Source: Lentzea sp. NEAU-D7 (GTDB lineage Bacteria; Actinomycetota; Actinomycetes; Mycobacteriales; Pseudonocardiaceae). Taken from it: DNA of 64,000 nucleotides. Where the stretch lies: NCBI RefSeq assembly GCF_026242055.1, contig NZ_JAPJDL010000004.1:62001-126000 (forward strand), given 5' to 3'. Below the pieces are notes generated by a model that saw only the letters and a list, made by a program, of their open reading frames with translations, was not told where the DNA came from and searched no databases. The position numbers and the translations under genes were made by a program. Positions 8,009 to 16,373 of the stretch are shown piece after piece (the stretch's first letter is position 1; the number at the start of each line of letters is the position of its first letter).

Positions 8009-8661
8009 GCGCACCGGTTCGCGTGCTGGTGTGCGACGACCAGGCGCTCATCCGCACAGGGTTCGCCACGATCATCGACGCCCAGCCGGACCTCGAGGTC
8101 GTGGGGGAGTGCGGGGACGGGCGCGCGGCGGTCGACCTCGCCCGCAGGCTGACCCCGGACGTCGTCGTGATGGACGTGCGGATGCCGGTGCTCGACGGCA
8201 TCGGGGCGACCCGGCTGCTGGCGGGCGCCGGCGTCCCCGACCCCGTGAAGGTTCTCGTGGTCACGACGTTCAACCTCGACGAGTACGTCTACGAGGCGCT
8301 GCGGGCCGGTGCGAGCGGGTTCCTGCTCAAGGACGCGCCACCGGCCCAGCTGCTGCACGGCATCCGGACCGTGGCGAGCGGTGCCGCGCTGCTCGCGCCG
8401 GAGGTGACCCGGCAGCTCGTCGGCAGGTTCGCGGCGCGCATCCGGCCCGCCGGGGAGGTCGCGGAGACCCAGCTGGCACCGCGTGAGCTCGAAGTCCTGC
8501 GGCTGATCGCCGAGGGCCTGTCGAACAGCGAGATCGCCGCGGCCCTGGTCATCAGCCAGGAGACGGTGAAGACGTACGTGTCGCGCATCCTCACCAAGCT
8601 CGACCTGCGCGACCGGGTGCAGGCCGTCGTCTACGCCTATCGCCGCGGCCTGGTCACCTAG
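8005..8661 (+). CDS. NarL/LuxR-family response regulator
   Basis: A 218-residue two-domain regulator. The receiver domain (1-120) has the acidic pocket DD at residues 10-11, the phospho-acceptor Asp in VVMDVRMPVLDG and the conserved Lys in GFLLKDAPP. The LuxR-type HTH (about 150-215) contains LAPRELEVLRLIAEGLSNSE and ETVKTYVSRILTKL. It is the partner of the overlapping histidine kinase gene. Targets are not evident; the upstream CPBP protease gene or distant genes are possible. Confidence 0.93.
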   Translation: MSAPVRVLVCDDQALIRTGFATIIDAQPDLEVVGECGDGRAAVDLARRLTPDVVVMDVRMPVLDGIGATRLLAGAGVPDPVKVLVVTTFNLDEYVYEALRAGASGFLLKDAPPAQLLHGIRTVASGAALLAPEVTRQLVGRFAARIRPAGEVAETQLAPRELEVLRLIAEGLSNSEIAAALVISQETVKTYVSRILTKLDLRDRVQAVVYAYRRGLVT

Positions 8662-8752
8662 GCCTGGTCACCTGGGCCCGTCGGCAGGCGAGAGTGCCGT
8701 CATCACCACCGCCGAACACCTGCGACACAAGATCGAATTCTGATAGACAGCA

Positions 8753-9529
8753 GTGGTGGACCGACGTGAACTCAGCGCTCTCGCGCACGCAGACCATCCG
8801 ATTTCGGCTCCGTTGAGCGACAGCACGGTGGAGCACCTCCTCCGCCGGGCCGTCCGCGGGCCGGACGATCATCTGCTCGATCTGGGCTGCGGCGACGGCA
8901 CCTGGTTGCTACGCGCGCTGCAGGCGCACGACCGCGCAACGGCTGTCGGAGTCGACATCTCGGGTGCAGGCTTCGACCACGTCCTCGGCGAGGCCGCCCG
9001 GCTCGGTCTGGAAGAGCGGCTGGAACTGCGCCGCCAGGACGTCGCCGAGTACCGGTCGACCAGGAAAGCGGACCTGGTGCTCAGCGTGGGAGCCGCCTAC
9101 GCGTTCGGCGGGCTGCTCCCCACGTTGAACGCCGCTCGAGAGCATCTCGCCGAAGACGGGATGCTCCTGCTCGGCGACTGCTTCTGGGAGCGCGAACCCG
9201 ACGCCGCCGTCCGAGCGCAACAGGAGGGCGGTTCGCAGAAGTACGCGGATCTCCCGACCACCGTGGCCCAGGTCGTCGCCGACGGATGGACACCGGTCTA
9301 CGGGTACATCAGCACCATCGCGGAGTGGGACGAGTACGAGTGGTGCTGGACCGGCACCCTCGCCCGGTGGGCCCTCGACAATCCCGAACACCCCGACAGC
9401 GACCTCGCTCTGCAGATGTCGGAGGCCCACCGCACCAGCTGGCTGGGCGGCTACCGCGGATTTCTCGGGTTCGTCGTCCTCTTGCTGCGGCGCACACCTC
9501 CTCCCGCGGCATCGACCGAGGTGTCCTGA
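8753..9529 (+). CDS. SAM-dependent class I methyltransferase
   Basis: A 258-residue protein with the Rossmann-fold SAM site LLDLGCGDGTWL (motif I, residues ~42-53), an acidic motif II end (GVDISGAG) and a later VLSVGAAYAFGG block. It resembles the Methyltransf_25 group in which small-molecule and toxin-related methyltransferases are common. Start is GTG at 8753; a second GTG one codon later is equally possible. It stands alone between a two-component operon and a secreted hydrolase gene, and no substrate clue is available. The 91 nt in front hold no clear feature beyond an A/T-richer stretch. Confidence 0.82.
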   Translation: MVDRRELSALAHADHPISAPLSDSTVEHLLRRAVRGPDDHLLDLGCGDGTWLLRALQAHDRATAVGVDISGAGFDHVLGEAARLGLEERLELRRQDVAEYRSTRKADLVLSVGAAYAFGGLLPTLNAAREHLAEDGMLLLGDCFWEREPDAAVRAQQEGGSQKYADLPTTVAQVVADGWTPVYGYISTIAEWDEYEWCWTGTLARWALDNPEHPDSDLALQMSEAHRTSWLGGYRGFLGFVVLLLRRTPPPAASTEVS

Positions 9530-9592
9530 GGGCCGTCTTACCAGGTGATCACAAGACGTGACCCGGTCGTCACGAAGCGATAGGAACCGGGT

Positions 9593-10807
9593 ATGAGAAC
9601 TCGGAACCTCGCGATCGCCTCGACCGTCCTCGCCGTGGCCGCGCTGCTGACCCCGGCGGCGCTGGCGGACCGTCCCGTCTGGTTCACCTCGTGGGCGCAG
9701 TCGCAGCAGAACCTCGCTCCCGTCACGCTGCACGACCAGTCGATGCGGATGATCACCCGTCTCAGCCAGGGCGGCAGCGCGGTCCGGATCCGGGTGCAGA
9801 ACACGTTCGGCAGGCAGCCGTTGACGATCGACCGGACCACCGTCGCGCTGAGCGCGGGCGGCGCGGCGGTGGAGGGCACGCGCGACGTGACGTTCGGGGG
9901 CCGCCGCGCGGTGACGATCCCCGCGGGCGGCGAGATGTGGAGCGACCGCACGTCGCTGAACACCGTGCCGGACACCGATCTCGCGGTCAGCATGCACGTC
10001 GCGGGCGAGGTGGTGCCCGGCCGGCACGACGCCGCGTTCCGCGACAACTACCTGACCCCACCCGGCTCGGGCGACCACACCACCGGCCAGGGCGCCGCGT
10101 ACACGCAGACGGTGCAGTCGACCTACCTGGTCAGCGCGGTCGACGTGTTCAACCCGCGGCTGAAGGGGACGGTCGTGCCGTTCGGCAGCTCGGTCGTCGA
10201 CGGCGTGGGGAGCACGGACTGCGGGCCCGGCTGCACCGAGCTCGGCACGAACAAGCGCTGGACCGACGTGCTGGCCCGCCGCATCGCCGCCTCGCCCGGC
10301 CCCCAGCTCGCCGTCGCCAACGCCGGCGTCAGCGGCACCACCAGTGCCGTCTGCCCGCGCACTCCGGCGCCGTTCGTCGGCCTGGATGCCCTGTCACGGC
10401 TCGAAAGGGATGTCCTGGCCCTGCACGGCGTCAGCGATGTCATCTATTACTACGGCACGAACGACCTCGCGAACGGTTGCACCGCAGCCGACATCGTCAC
10501 CAGCTACCGCGCGGTGTTCCAGCGGCTGCGCGAGGCCGGGATCGCCGTGCACGTCACGCCGATCACGCCCCGGCCCGGCTACAGCGACCAGAACAACGTG
10601 GATCGCCACGCCGTCAACGACTTCGTGAAGCGCGGTGGCGACTGCTCGGACACCTGCGCCGCGGTGCAGGACTTCGACCAGGTGCTGGAGGACCCGATCA
10701 AGCCGAACAGCATCAACGCCCAGTACGACGTCGGTGACGGCGTCCACGTGAACATCAGGGGACAGCGGGCGATCGCCGACTACATCGCGCTGGAGACCAT
10801 CGCCTAG
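9593..10807 (+). CDS. Secreted SGNH/GDSL-family hydrolase (esterase)
   Basis: A 404-residue protein with a Sec signal peptide (MRTRNLAIAS to ...AALAD, cleavage near residue 26). An N-terminal beta domain (about 30-170) precedes an SGNH hydrolase domain. In that domain block I is FGSSVVDGVG (Ser replacing the usual GDS motif as GSS), block III is YYYGTNDL and block V is DGVHVN, which provides the catalytic Asp/His pair. Such proteins are extracellular carbohydrate or lipid esterases. Several cysteines between blocks I and III suggest disulfides. The 3' end overlaps the convergent membrane-protein gene by 4 nt. Confidence 0.88.
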   Translation: MRTRNLAIASTVLAVAALLTPAALADRPVWFTSWAQSQQNLAPVTLHDQSMRMITRLSQGGSAVRIRVQNTFGRQPLTIDRTTVALSAGGAAVEGTRDVTFGGRRAVTIPAGGEMWSDRTSLNTVPDTDLAVSMHVAGEVVPGRHDAAFRDNYLTPPGSGDHTTGQGAAYTQTVQSTYLVSAVDVFNPRLKGTVVPFGSSVVDGVGSTDCGPGCTELGTNKRWTDVLARRIAASPGPQLAVANAGVSGTTSAVCPRTPAPFVGLDALSRLERDVLALHGVSDVIYYYGTNDLANGCTAADIVTSYRAVFQRLREAGIAVHVTPITPRPGYSDQNNVDRHAVNDFVKRGGDCSDTCAAVQDFDQVLEDPIKPNSINAQYDVGDGVHVNIRGQRAIADYIALETIA

Positions 10808-11367
10808 CGTCGTGCGCCGCGTGCGCTGTACGCGGCGATCCCGCCCGCGAACAGCACTCCCGCCGTCCACCGGGTCAGCGTGTCGTCCGGGGCGCCGACC
10901 GGCCACGTGACGACGCGGCCGAGCGCCGACCCGGCGGGCGGCATGATCGCCGCCACCGCCCACCACAGCACCGGCGCGGTGGCGGCGAGCCGGGCTCCGG
11001 CCACCGTCGCGGCCAGGCCTGCCAGACCGATCATGCCCGCGGTGTCGCGGACGGCGAAGGCGGCGTCGAACGGTGCGTCGCCGAGCTCCTGCACCAGCAG
11101 CACCGAGGTCGCGGCCACCGTCGCGGCGAGCAGGAGGTGCCCGAGGCGCCACCACGGCCACGGGACGGCGGTCGACCTGTCGAGCTCCGGGTCCTGGCCC
11201 GCGAGACCGGCCGTCGTCACCAGCACGGCGGCCAGCGTCGTCAGCGACGCGCTGAGCGGCGTCCACGGCGAGTGCAGCGCCGACCACGCGACCAGCACCA
11301 CGACGGGCAGGACGACCAGCGCCGCCGGAACTCCACGTGACTGCGCGTACAGCGCGAGCGGCCTCAT
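10804..11367 (-). CDS. Small polytopic membrane protein, last gene of the ABC/sigma operon
   Basis: A 187-residue protein with about five hydrophobic helices (for example VPAALVVLPVVVLVAW and MIGLAGLAATVAGARL) and no recognised domain. The ATG overlaps the TGA of the upstream 449-residue membrane protein (ATGA). This makes it a translationally coupled member of the ABC cluster, perhaps a second permease-like subunit. The length fits half of an ABC-2 type permease, but no conserved motif supports that. Function unknown. Confidence 0.75.
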   Translation of the reverse strand: MRPLALYAQSRGVPAALVVLPVVVLVAWSALHSPWTPLSASLTTLAAVLVTTAGLAGQDPELDRSTAVPWPWWRLGHLLLAATVAATSVLLVQELGDAPFDAAFAVRDTAGMIGLAGLAATVAGARLAATAPVLWWAVAAIMPPAGSALGRVVTWPVGAPDDTLTRWTAGVLFAGGIAAYSARGARR

Positions 11368-12716
11368 CAGCTCGCCTTCAGCACGTCGAGCACGCGTTCG
11401 GAGTCCTCGCACGCCAGCAACATCTGCCGCGCCCGCACGACCCGGTCCAGCTGCTCCCGCGCGGACTGGCCGCGGAACGTCCGCCAGGCCTCGTCGATCT
11501 CGGCCCGCAGCCGGCTGTTGCTCCACGTCAAGGAGTCGGAGGCCAGCTCGGCCAGTTCCCCGTTGAAGTAGCCGGCGGTCAGGTAGCGGACGGCGCTCCC
11601 GCTGGTGTCGAAGGTGTTCGGGGTGGCGCATCCTGCCACGCCCGCACCGGCCAGCAGTTCCAGCCGCAGCTGGTCACCGGTCATGGTCAGGTGGCTGGGA
11701 AAGCGCTGCGACTCCACGTAGACGATGCGCCGATCGCGTTGGGGCGCCGCCAGATGAGCCATCGCCGACGTGTCCTCCCTGACCTCGGAAGGCGCGTCGG
11801 GCAGCACCGAGAGCGTGGTCAGGACGTCGCGGCCGACCGCGGCGACGGTGGGGAGACTGGCGGCGTGCACCTGGCTCACGCACACGGTGCCCTCGCAGAC
11901 CAGCTTTCCGGCGATTGAGTCGGTCACCAGCACGTCGGAGTACTTGACCGGCATGATCGACAGGGCGAGGACGACCGCCAGACCGGCCGGCACGAGTGCG
12001 GCCAGGCGGCCGAGGTGGGTCCGCGCGGCGAGCAGGAGGAACGCCGTCACGCCCAGGCCGGTGAACCACACCACCTGACCCAGGTCGACGGACGCCGAGG
12101 TCGTGACCAGGTCCGAGCCCGGCGGGTCGAGGACGGGCGTGAGCAGCGCCAGCCGGGAGATCTCGTCGTCGGGCGAGCCGGCTTCGAGCGCCCGCGCCGC
12201 GCTGGTCGAGACCATGAACGTGGCCACCAGCGCCACCGGCACGGTCAGCGGGTGCGGCAGGAGCCGGCCCACCGCGAGTCCGAACAGGACGCTCGACGCG
12301 AGGGCGAGCACCACGGTCACCATGAGCGGGACGAACCCGGCCGAGACGAACCCCCCGCCGAGTGCGACCTTGACGACCAGGGCCACGCACATCACCGCGC
12401 CCGCCACCGCGACGGCGCCCGCCACCGCGCAGGCCAGCGTGCCGAGCCTGACCCAGCCGGGACGGGAGGTGGAGGTGAACAGCTCGGTCACCCGTGCGCG
12501 GCTGTCCCGCATTCCCTGCAGGACGGCGAATCCGACCACGAGCGCCCACACGTAGGCCAGGGGCAGGCGGAGCTCGAGCACCGCCGACGTCGAGTTCGCC
12601 GGCCACCTCTCGCTCCCGGACGTGATCAGCAGCAGCATTCCGGTGCTGGACACCAGCACGAGCAGCCCTGCCCAGAGCGCGGTCGAGCGTCGCAGCTCGA
12701 TGCGCAGCCCGGTCAC
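11367..12716 (-). CDS. Permease-like membrane protein with large soluble C-terminal region
   Basis: A 449-residue protein. Residues ~10-260 hold six or seven membrane helices, arranged like an ABC-2 permease. Residues ~265-449 are soluble and contain cysteines (CEGTVC, GCATPN, LLACED), and probably sit outside the membrane. The GTG start overlaps the stop of the ABC ATPase gene (TGGTGA), so stoichiometric expression with the ATPase is likely and a transporter complex is the simplest reading. The soluble tail, with its alpha-helical end rich in Arg and Glu, is not a domain I know. Substrate unknown. Confidence 0.75.
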   Translation of the reverse strand: MTGLRIELRRSTALWAGLLVLVSSTGMLLLITSGSERWPANSTSAVLELRLPLAYVWALVVGFAVLQGMRDSRARVTELFTSTSRPGWVRLGTLACAVAGAVAVAGAVMCVALVVKVALGGGFVSAGFVPLMVTVVLALASSVLFGLAVGRLLPHPLTVPVALVATFMVSTSAARALEAGSPDDEISRLALLTPVLDPPGSDLVTTSASVDLGQVVWFTGLGVTAFLLLAARTHLGRLAALVPAGLAVVLALSIMPVKYSDVLVTDSIAGKLVCEGTVCVSQVHAASLPTVAAVGRDVLTTLSVLPDAPSEVREDTSAMAHLAAPQRDRRIVYVESQRFPSHLTMTGDQLRLELLAGAGVAGCATPNTFDTSGSAVRYLTAGYFNGELAELASDSLTWSNSRLRAEIDEAWRTFRGQSAREQLDRVVRARQMLLACEDSERVLDVLKAS

Positions 12717-13474
12717 CAGGCACCCCCGGCGGTCTTCGCGCTGATCAGTGCCGAGTAGCCGCGCTCGATCGGGCTGTCGCCGACGTGCGCCTCCGTGCCG
12801 GCGGTGGCGAGATCGTCCGGAGTTCCCCGGAACACCAGGGATCCCTGGTCGACGAGCACCACGTCCGTGCACGCCGCCGCGACGTCCTCGACCAGGTGGG
12901 TCGAGATCAGCACGCAGGCCTCCCTGCCGAGTTCGACGACGAGCTCGCGGAACCGCAGCCGTTGCGCGGGGTCCAGGCCGACCGTCGGTTCGTCCAGGAG
13001 CAGGAGCTCGGGTTCGTTGACGATCGCCTGCGCGATGCCGACCCTGCGGACCATGCCGCCGGACAACGACTTCATGCGGTCCTCGGCGCGGTCGGTCAGC
13101 CCGACCCGTTCGAGTGCCTCCCGCACGGCGGCAGGAATGCGTGCCGGTGGCATCTCCTTCAGCCACGCCAGGTACTCGACGAACTCGCGCACCTTGAAGC
13201 GCTTGTAGAACCCGAAGTGCTGCGGCAGGTAGCCCAGCCTGCGCCGGACGGGCCTCAGCTTGCCGTTCGCCGGTGTGCCGAGCAGTGACAACGTGCCCGA
13301 GGTGGGGGACTGCACCGTCGCCAGCGTGCGGATCAGCGTGGTCTTGCCCGCGCCGTTCGGGCCGAGCAGCCCGTGCACACCGCGGCCGAGCCCGAGGCTG
13401 AGTCCGTTCACCGCGTCGCGGCCCTTGCGCCCGCCCACGCGCACCACCAGGTTGTCGGCTTCGATCGCCTGCAT
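12713..13474 (-). CDS. ABC transporter ATP-binding protein (second paralogue)
   Basis: A 253-residue ABC-2-type ATPase with Walker A LLGPNGAGKTTL, the Q loop LGYLPQHFGFY, signature LSGGMVRRVGIAQA, Walker B LLLLDEPTVGLD and the switch His in ISTHLVEDV. The C-terminus DSPIERGYSALI is shared almost exactly with the adjacent ATPase (DSPLERGYSAVL), so the two arose by tandem duplication. ATG at 13474 follows a GGGAGA ribosome site. It lies 83 nt downstream of the first ATPase gene, the only real gap in this operon. Two different ATPases and two different membrane proteins suggest two transporters or one heteromeric one. Confidence 0.93.
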   Translation of the reverse strand: MQAIEADNLVVRVGGRKGRDAVNGLSLGLGRGVHGLLGPNGAGKTTLIRTLATVQSPTSGTLSLLGTPANGKLRPVRRRLGYLPQHFGFYKRFKVREFVEYLAWLKEMPPARIPAAVREALERVGLTDRAEDRMKSLSGGMVRRVGIAQAIVNEPELLLLDEPTVGLDPAQRLRFRELVVELGREACVLISTHLVEDVAAACTDVVLVDQGSLVFRGTPDDLATAGTEAHVGDSPIERGYSALISAKTAGGAW

Positions 13475-13557
13475 CCCGTTCTCCCTCAAGTGTTCTCGCT
13501 CTTGACGGGCTAGACGGCGACGGGGCTCGCGAGGTTCTCGGAACGCTGTGACGGCGG

Positions 13558-14316
13558 TCACCAGCTGCCGGGCCGATCGGGGATGCCGAGCACGGCGCTG
13601 TAGCCGCGTTCGAGAGGACTGTCGCCCGCGTGCCGTTCCGTGCCGTGGGCCGCGAGCCGTTCGGTGGTGCCCTGGAAGACGAGTTTCCCCTGGGAGAGAA
13701 GCACGACGTCCGTGCAGGCGGCAGCGACGTCCTCCACCAGGTGCGTCGAGACGACCACGCACGCGTCGGTGCCGAGTTCGGTGAGCAGCTCGCGGAACCT
13801 GAGGCGCTGGGCGGGATCGAGACCGGCCGTCGGTTCGTCGAGCAGCAGGATCTCGGGGTCGTTCACGATCGCCTGCGCGATGCCGGCGCGCCGGATCATG
13901 CCGCCGGACAACGTCTTCATCCTGTCGTCGGCCCGATCGGCGAGCCCGACCCTCTCGACGGCGCGCTGCACGGCCGCCGGGATGTCCCGCATCTCCTTGA
14001 GCCACGCCACGTACGCCACGAACTCCCGCACGGTGAACCGCCGGTAGTGCCCGAACTCCTGCGGCAGGTACCCGACCCGCCGGCGCAGATGACGCAGCTC
14101 CGCGCCACCGAGCATCGAGAGCTCGCCCGAGTGCGGTTCGAGCACGGTCGCGAGCGCGCGGACGAGCGTCGTCTTGCCGGCGCCGTTGGGCCCGAGCAAC
14201 CCGTGCACACCACGCCCCATGGAGAGCGTGACGCCGTCGACGGCCATCCGCCGCCCGGCCTTGACCCGCAGGTCGCGAGCCTCGATCTCCCAGGCGTAGG
14301 TGGTGGGCGCGGTCAT
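13558..14316 (-). CDS. ABC transporter ATP-binding protein (first paralogue)
   Basis: A 252-residue ABC ATPase with Walker A LLGPNGAGKTTL, LGYLPQ-type Q loop (VGYLPQEFGHY), signature LSGGMIRRAGIAQA, Walker B LLLLDEPTAGLD and switch His in VSTHLVEDV. The ATG overlaps the TGA of the zinc-finger membrane protein gene upstream, which makes that membrane protein its likely partner. It is closely similar along its whole length to the ATPase at 12713-13474. The ATPase would power export or a signalling process at the cytoplasmic membrane. Confidence 0.93.
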   Translation of the reverse strand: MTAPTTYAWEIEARDLRVKAGRRMAVDGVTLSMGRGVHGLLGPNGAGKTTLVRALATVLEPHSGELSMLGGAELRHLRRRVGYLPQEFGHYRRFTVREFVAYVAWLKEMRDIPAAVQRAVERVGLADRADDRMKTLSGGMIRRAGIAQAIVNDPEILLLDEPTAGLDPAQRLRFRELLTELGTDACVVVSTHLVEDVAAACTDVVLLSQGKLVFQGTTERLAAHGTERHAGDSPLERGYSAVLGIPDRPGSW

Positions 14317-15104
14317 CGGTTCCCCTCCAGACGCGTGAACGCCATCCGCCGCAAGGCGAGCACCACCAGCCCGGCCCCCAGCAACGCGACCCAGACCGGC
14401 GCGGCGGCCGCACCGAGCACGACGGACGTGCGGCTGAACGCGATGGTCGGCGCCACGATCACCAGGGCCCACGCCGCGATCAGCACGACCGCGGCCCGCG
14501 TGACCCCGACCAGCGTCCCAAGAGCAAGCGTGCCGACGGTGAACGCCAGACAGGGCAACAACCACCGCCCGAACCCGGCGCCCGTCAGCAGACTCGCCAC
14601 CGCCAGCCCCGGCACCACCACGGCCAGCACCGCCGCCGTCCGCCGAAACACGAGCGGCAGCCCCGCCCGAGGCGTGGCGGCGGTCAGCTCCCAAGCCGGG
14701 TCGAGCGAACGCCCCCAGGACGCGGCGACACCGAGCACCGGCAGCACCGGCGCGACCAGCAACACCAGCGACACCCGATCACCCACCGCGAACCCGGCCC
14801 GGTCGAGCACCACCGCGGCGGCGATGACCAGCAGGATCATCGCGAGCCACGGCCCCGCCGCGGGCGAGACCCACCCGTGCACCCGCCGCCAGGCCCGCGC
14901 GCGCGGCATCTGCGGGGTGCGGTCGAGCAGCGGCGAGAGACTCGCCCAGACGGCCTCGGCGATCGGCTCGGGGGCGAGCCTCGCGCGGCACGGGGCGCAG
15001 GTTTCGAGGTGCGACTCGACGGCCCACAGTTCGTCCGCCGGGATGCCGGGGTCGCCTTGGGAGTAGCGGTGCAGGAGGTGGTCTGCGGGGTGGTCGGTGG
15101 TCAT
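14313..15104 (-). CDS. Zinc-finger (zf-HC2) anti-sigma domain fused to a polytopic membrane domain
   Basis: A 263-residue protein. Residues ~5-45 have the ZAS anti-sigma signature H...C..C (VESHLETCAPCRARL); the remainder carries six hydrophobic helices up to the C-terminus. ZAS domains hold an ECF sigma factor inactive, and the ECF gene is two genes upstream in the same coupled operon. Ordinary ZAS anti-sigmas have one membrane helix; six helices followed immediately by an ABC ATPase gene suggest an anti-sigma that is also an ABC permease. That double role is inference. The ATG overlaps the stop of the Pro/Thr-rich open frame upstream. Confidence 0.82.
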   Translation of the reverse strand: MTTDHPADHLLHRYSQGDPGIPADELWAVESHLETCAPCRARLAPEPIAEAVWASLSPLLDRTPQMPRARAWRRVHGWVSPAAGPWLAMILLVIAAAVVLDRAGFAVGDRVSLVLLVAPVLPVLGVAASWGRSLDPAWELTAATPRAGLPLVFRRTAAVLAVVVPGLAVASLLTGAGFGRWLLPCLAFTVGTLALGTLVGVTRAAVVLIAAWALVIVAPTIAFSRTSVVLGAAAAPVWVALLGAGLVVLALRRMAFTRLEGNR

Positions 15105-15745
15105 GGTCGCGCCTCCTGCGTCGCGGTGTGCGGGGGCTCGGGCGGGGTGGCGGGGGAGTGGTTGACCGCGGCGTTGGGCTGGCCGGGGACGGTGGCCGCC
15201 GTGCTGTCGGGTGGACCAGGCTGGAGAGTGGTGGCGCCGGGCCGGGGCGCCGCGGTGGTGCCATCGAGCGGGTTGAGCTCGTGAGAGAAGGCGGTGTTGT
15301 CGTGCGGGCCGCACCGCTGGTCGGTGGGCACGGGCCGGTAGCTGGTGGGGTCTGGTCGGCGGACCGCTGTGGCGGGGCCAGGTCGGACCGCGGCTGTGGC
15401 GCCGCGGGGTTGGCCGGGCGGCCGGATGGCGGTGCAGGCGGAATGCTTGGTCTGGTGGGCAGCGCGGATGCTGTCGGGCAGGCTCTCCCGGCGAGTGGCT
15501 GTGGCCGTGTGACCGGGCCGGTCAGCCTGGTGGGTGGTCGTGTGGCCGGGCAGGCTGACTTGGCAGGTGGCTGTGGCCACGCCGCCGAGCAGGTCGGCCT
15601 GGTGGATGACCGCAGTCGTGCGACAGAACTGGCTGACTCGGCGGGCGGCCATGTCGGTGCGACCAGGCAGGCCGACCCGGCGCCCACGCGGAACCCATCG
15701 GCCGCCGGTGCCGCCAACGGCCGACGCGTCTCCGAGAGCGGTCAT
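15101..15745 (-). CDS. Low-complexity Pro/Thr/His-rich protein of unknown function (possible gene)
   Basis: An open frame of 214 codons that exactly fills the space between the ECF sigma gene and the zinc-finger membrane gene, overlapping each neighbour by an ATGA. That double coupling is the main reason to believe it is translated. The product is rich in Pro, Thr, Ala, His and Arg, has no membrane helix or signal peptide, and contains degenerate repeats (IHQADLLGG, THQADRPGH, AAHQTKHS; VSLPGHTTT, ESLPDS). The DNA looks like decayed repeats of roughly 35-40 nt, and the reading frames on both strands stay open, so it may be a repeat expansion, not a conserved protein. No function can be assigned. 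Confidence 0.4.
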   Translation of the reverse strand: MTALGDASAVGGTGGRWVPRGRRVGLPGRTDMAARRVSQFCRTTAVIHQADLLGGVATATCQVSLPGHTTTHQADRPGHTATATRRESLPDSIRAAHQTKHSACTAIRPPGQPRGATAAVRPGPATAVRRPDPTSYRPVPTDQRCGPHDNTAFSHELNPLDGTTAAPRPGATTLQPGPPDSTAATVPGQPNAAVNHSPATPPEPPHTATQEARP

Positions 15746-16296
15746 GCCAGGGCCTCCCTCATCGCGATCCGAGCCCGCCGGGCACGGGTCTTGACGGTGC
15801 CCTCCGGCACCCCGAGCAGCACCGACGTCTCCCGCACCGTCAGTCCGTCGAGCACCATCGCCTGCAGCACCTGCCGCAGTTCCGGCGCCAGGCGGCGCAG
15901 CGCGTCGCCCACCTCGTCCCCGACCACTCCGTCGAGCACCTCCTCGTCGGCCGCGGCGGCGGGGGAGGGCGCGGCCGCGGCGGGCGGTGTGGCGTGGTGT
16001 GCGCGGCGGCGGAACGCGTCTATCAGCCTTCGTGCGGCGATGGTCCACAGCCAGCCGACGGCGGTGCCGCCCGCCGCCGCGCCGGCGAACGCGTCCGCTG
16101 CCCGCCACACGGCCAGGTAGGTCTCCTGCAGCACCTCGGCGACGATCTGCTCGTCCGAGCAACGTCTGCGCAGCCGCACGGTCAGCCACGGCGAGGTGCG
16201 GCGGTACAGCTCTTCGAACGCGCGGCGGTCGCCTCGTGCGACCCGGCGCACGAGCTGTTCCTCGTCGAGGCCCGCCTCACCCCGGATGGCTCTCAC
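15742..16296 (-). CDS. ECF-type RNA polymerase sigma factor
   Basis: A 184-residue sigma-70 protein with region 2 at about residues 12-80 (AFEELYRRTSPWL, then EVLQETYLAVWR and GWLWTIAARRLIDAFRRR) and region 4 at about 125-180 (LRQVLQAMVLDGLTVRETS, VPEGTVKTRARRAR). A Pro/Ala-rich linker separates the two. Start is GTG at 16296. It heads the operon that contains the zinc-finger anti-sigma/membrane fusion and the ABC genes, so it probably directs its own operon in response to an envelope signal. Overlap with the next frame is ATGA. Confidence 0.92.
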   Translation of the reverse strand: MRAIRGEAGLDEEQLVRRVARGDRRAFEELYRRTSPWLTVRLRRRCSDEQIVAEVLQETYLAVWRAADAFAGAAAGGTAVGWLWTIAARRLIDAFRRRAHHATPPAAAAPSPAAAADEEVLDGVVGDEVGDALRRLAPELRQVLQAMVLDGLTVRETSVLLGVPEGTVKTRARRARIAMREALA

Positions 16297-16373
16297 ACTC
16301 CGCTAGACGTCGAGATCGAAGCTCAGGTTCTCACCGCGACGTGACACGAGCCACAACAATTCACTCGATAACT

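Noticed and set aside
4973..8014. A 1013-codon minus-strand open frame opposite the MerR, CPBP and kinase genes
   Set aside because: Same shadow effect; the plus-strand genes carry complete family motifs and overlapping starts and stops.
15128..16120. A 330-codon plus-strand Gly/Val/Ala-rich frame across the repeat-like region and the sigma gene
   Set aside because: It runs antisense into the conserved sigma factor and shows only simple-sequence composition; it reflects the repeat character of 15.1-15.7 kb.
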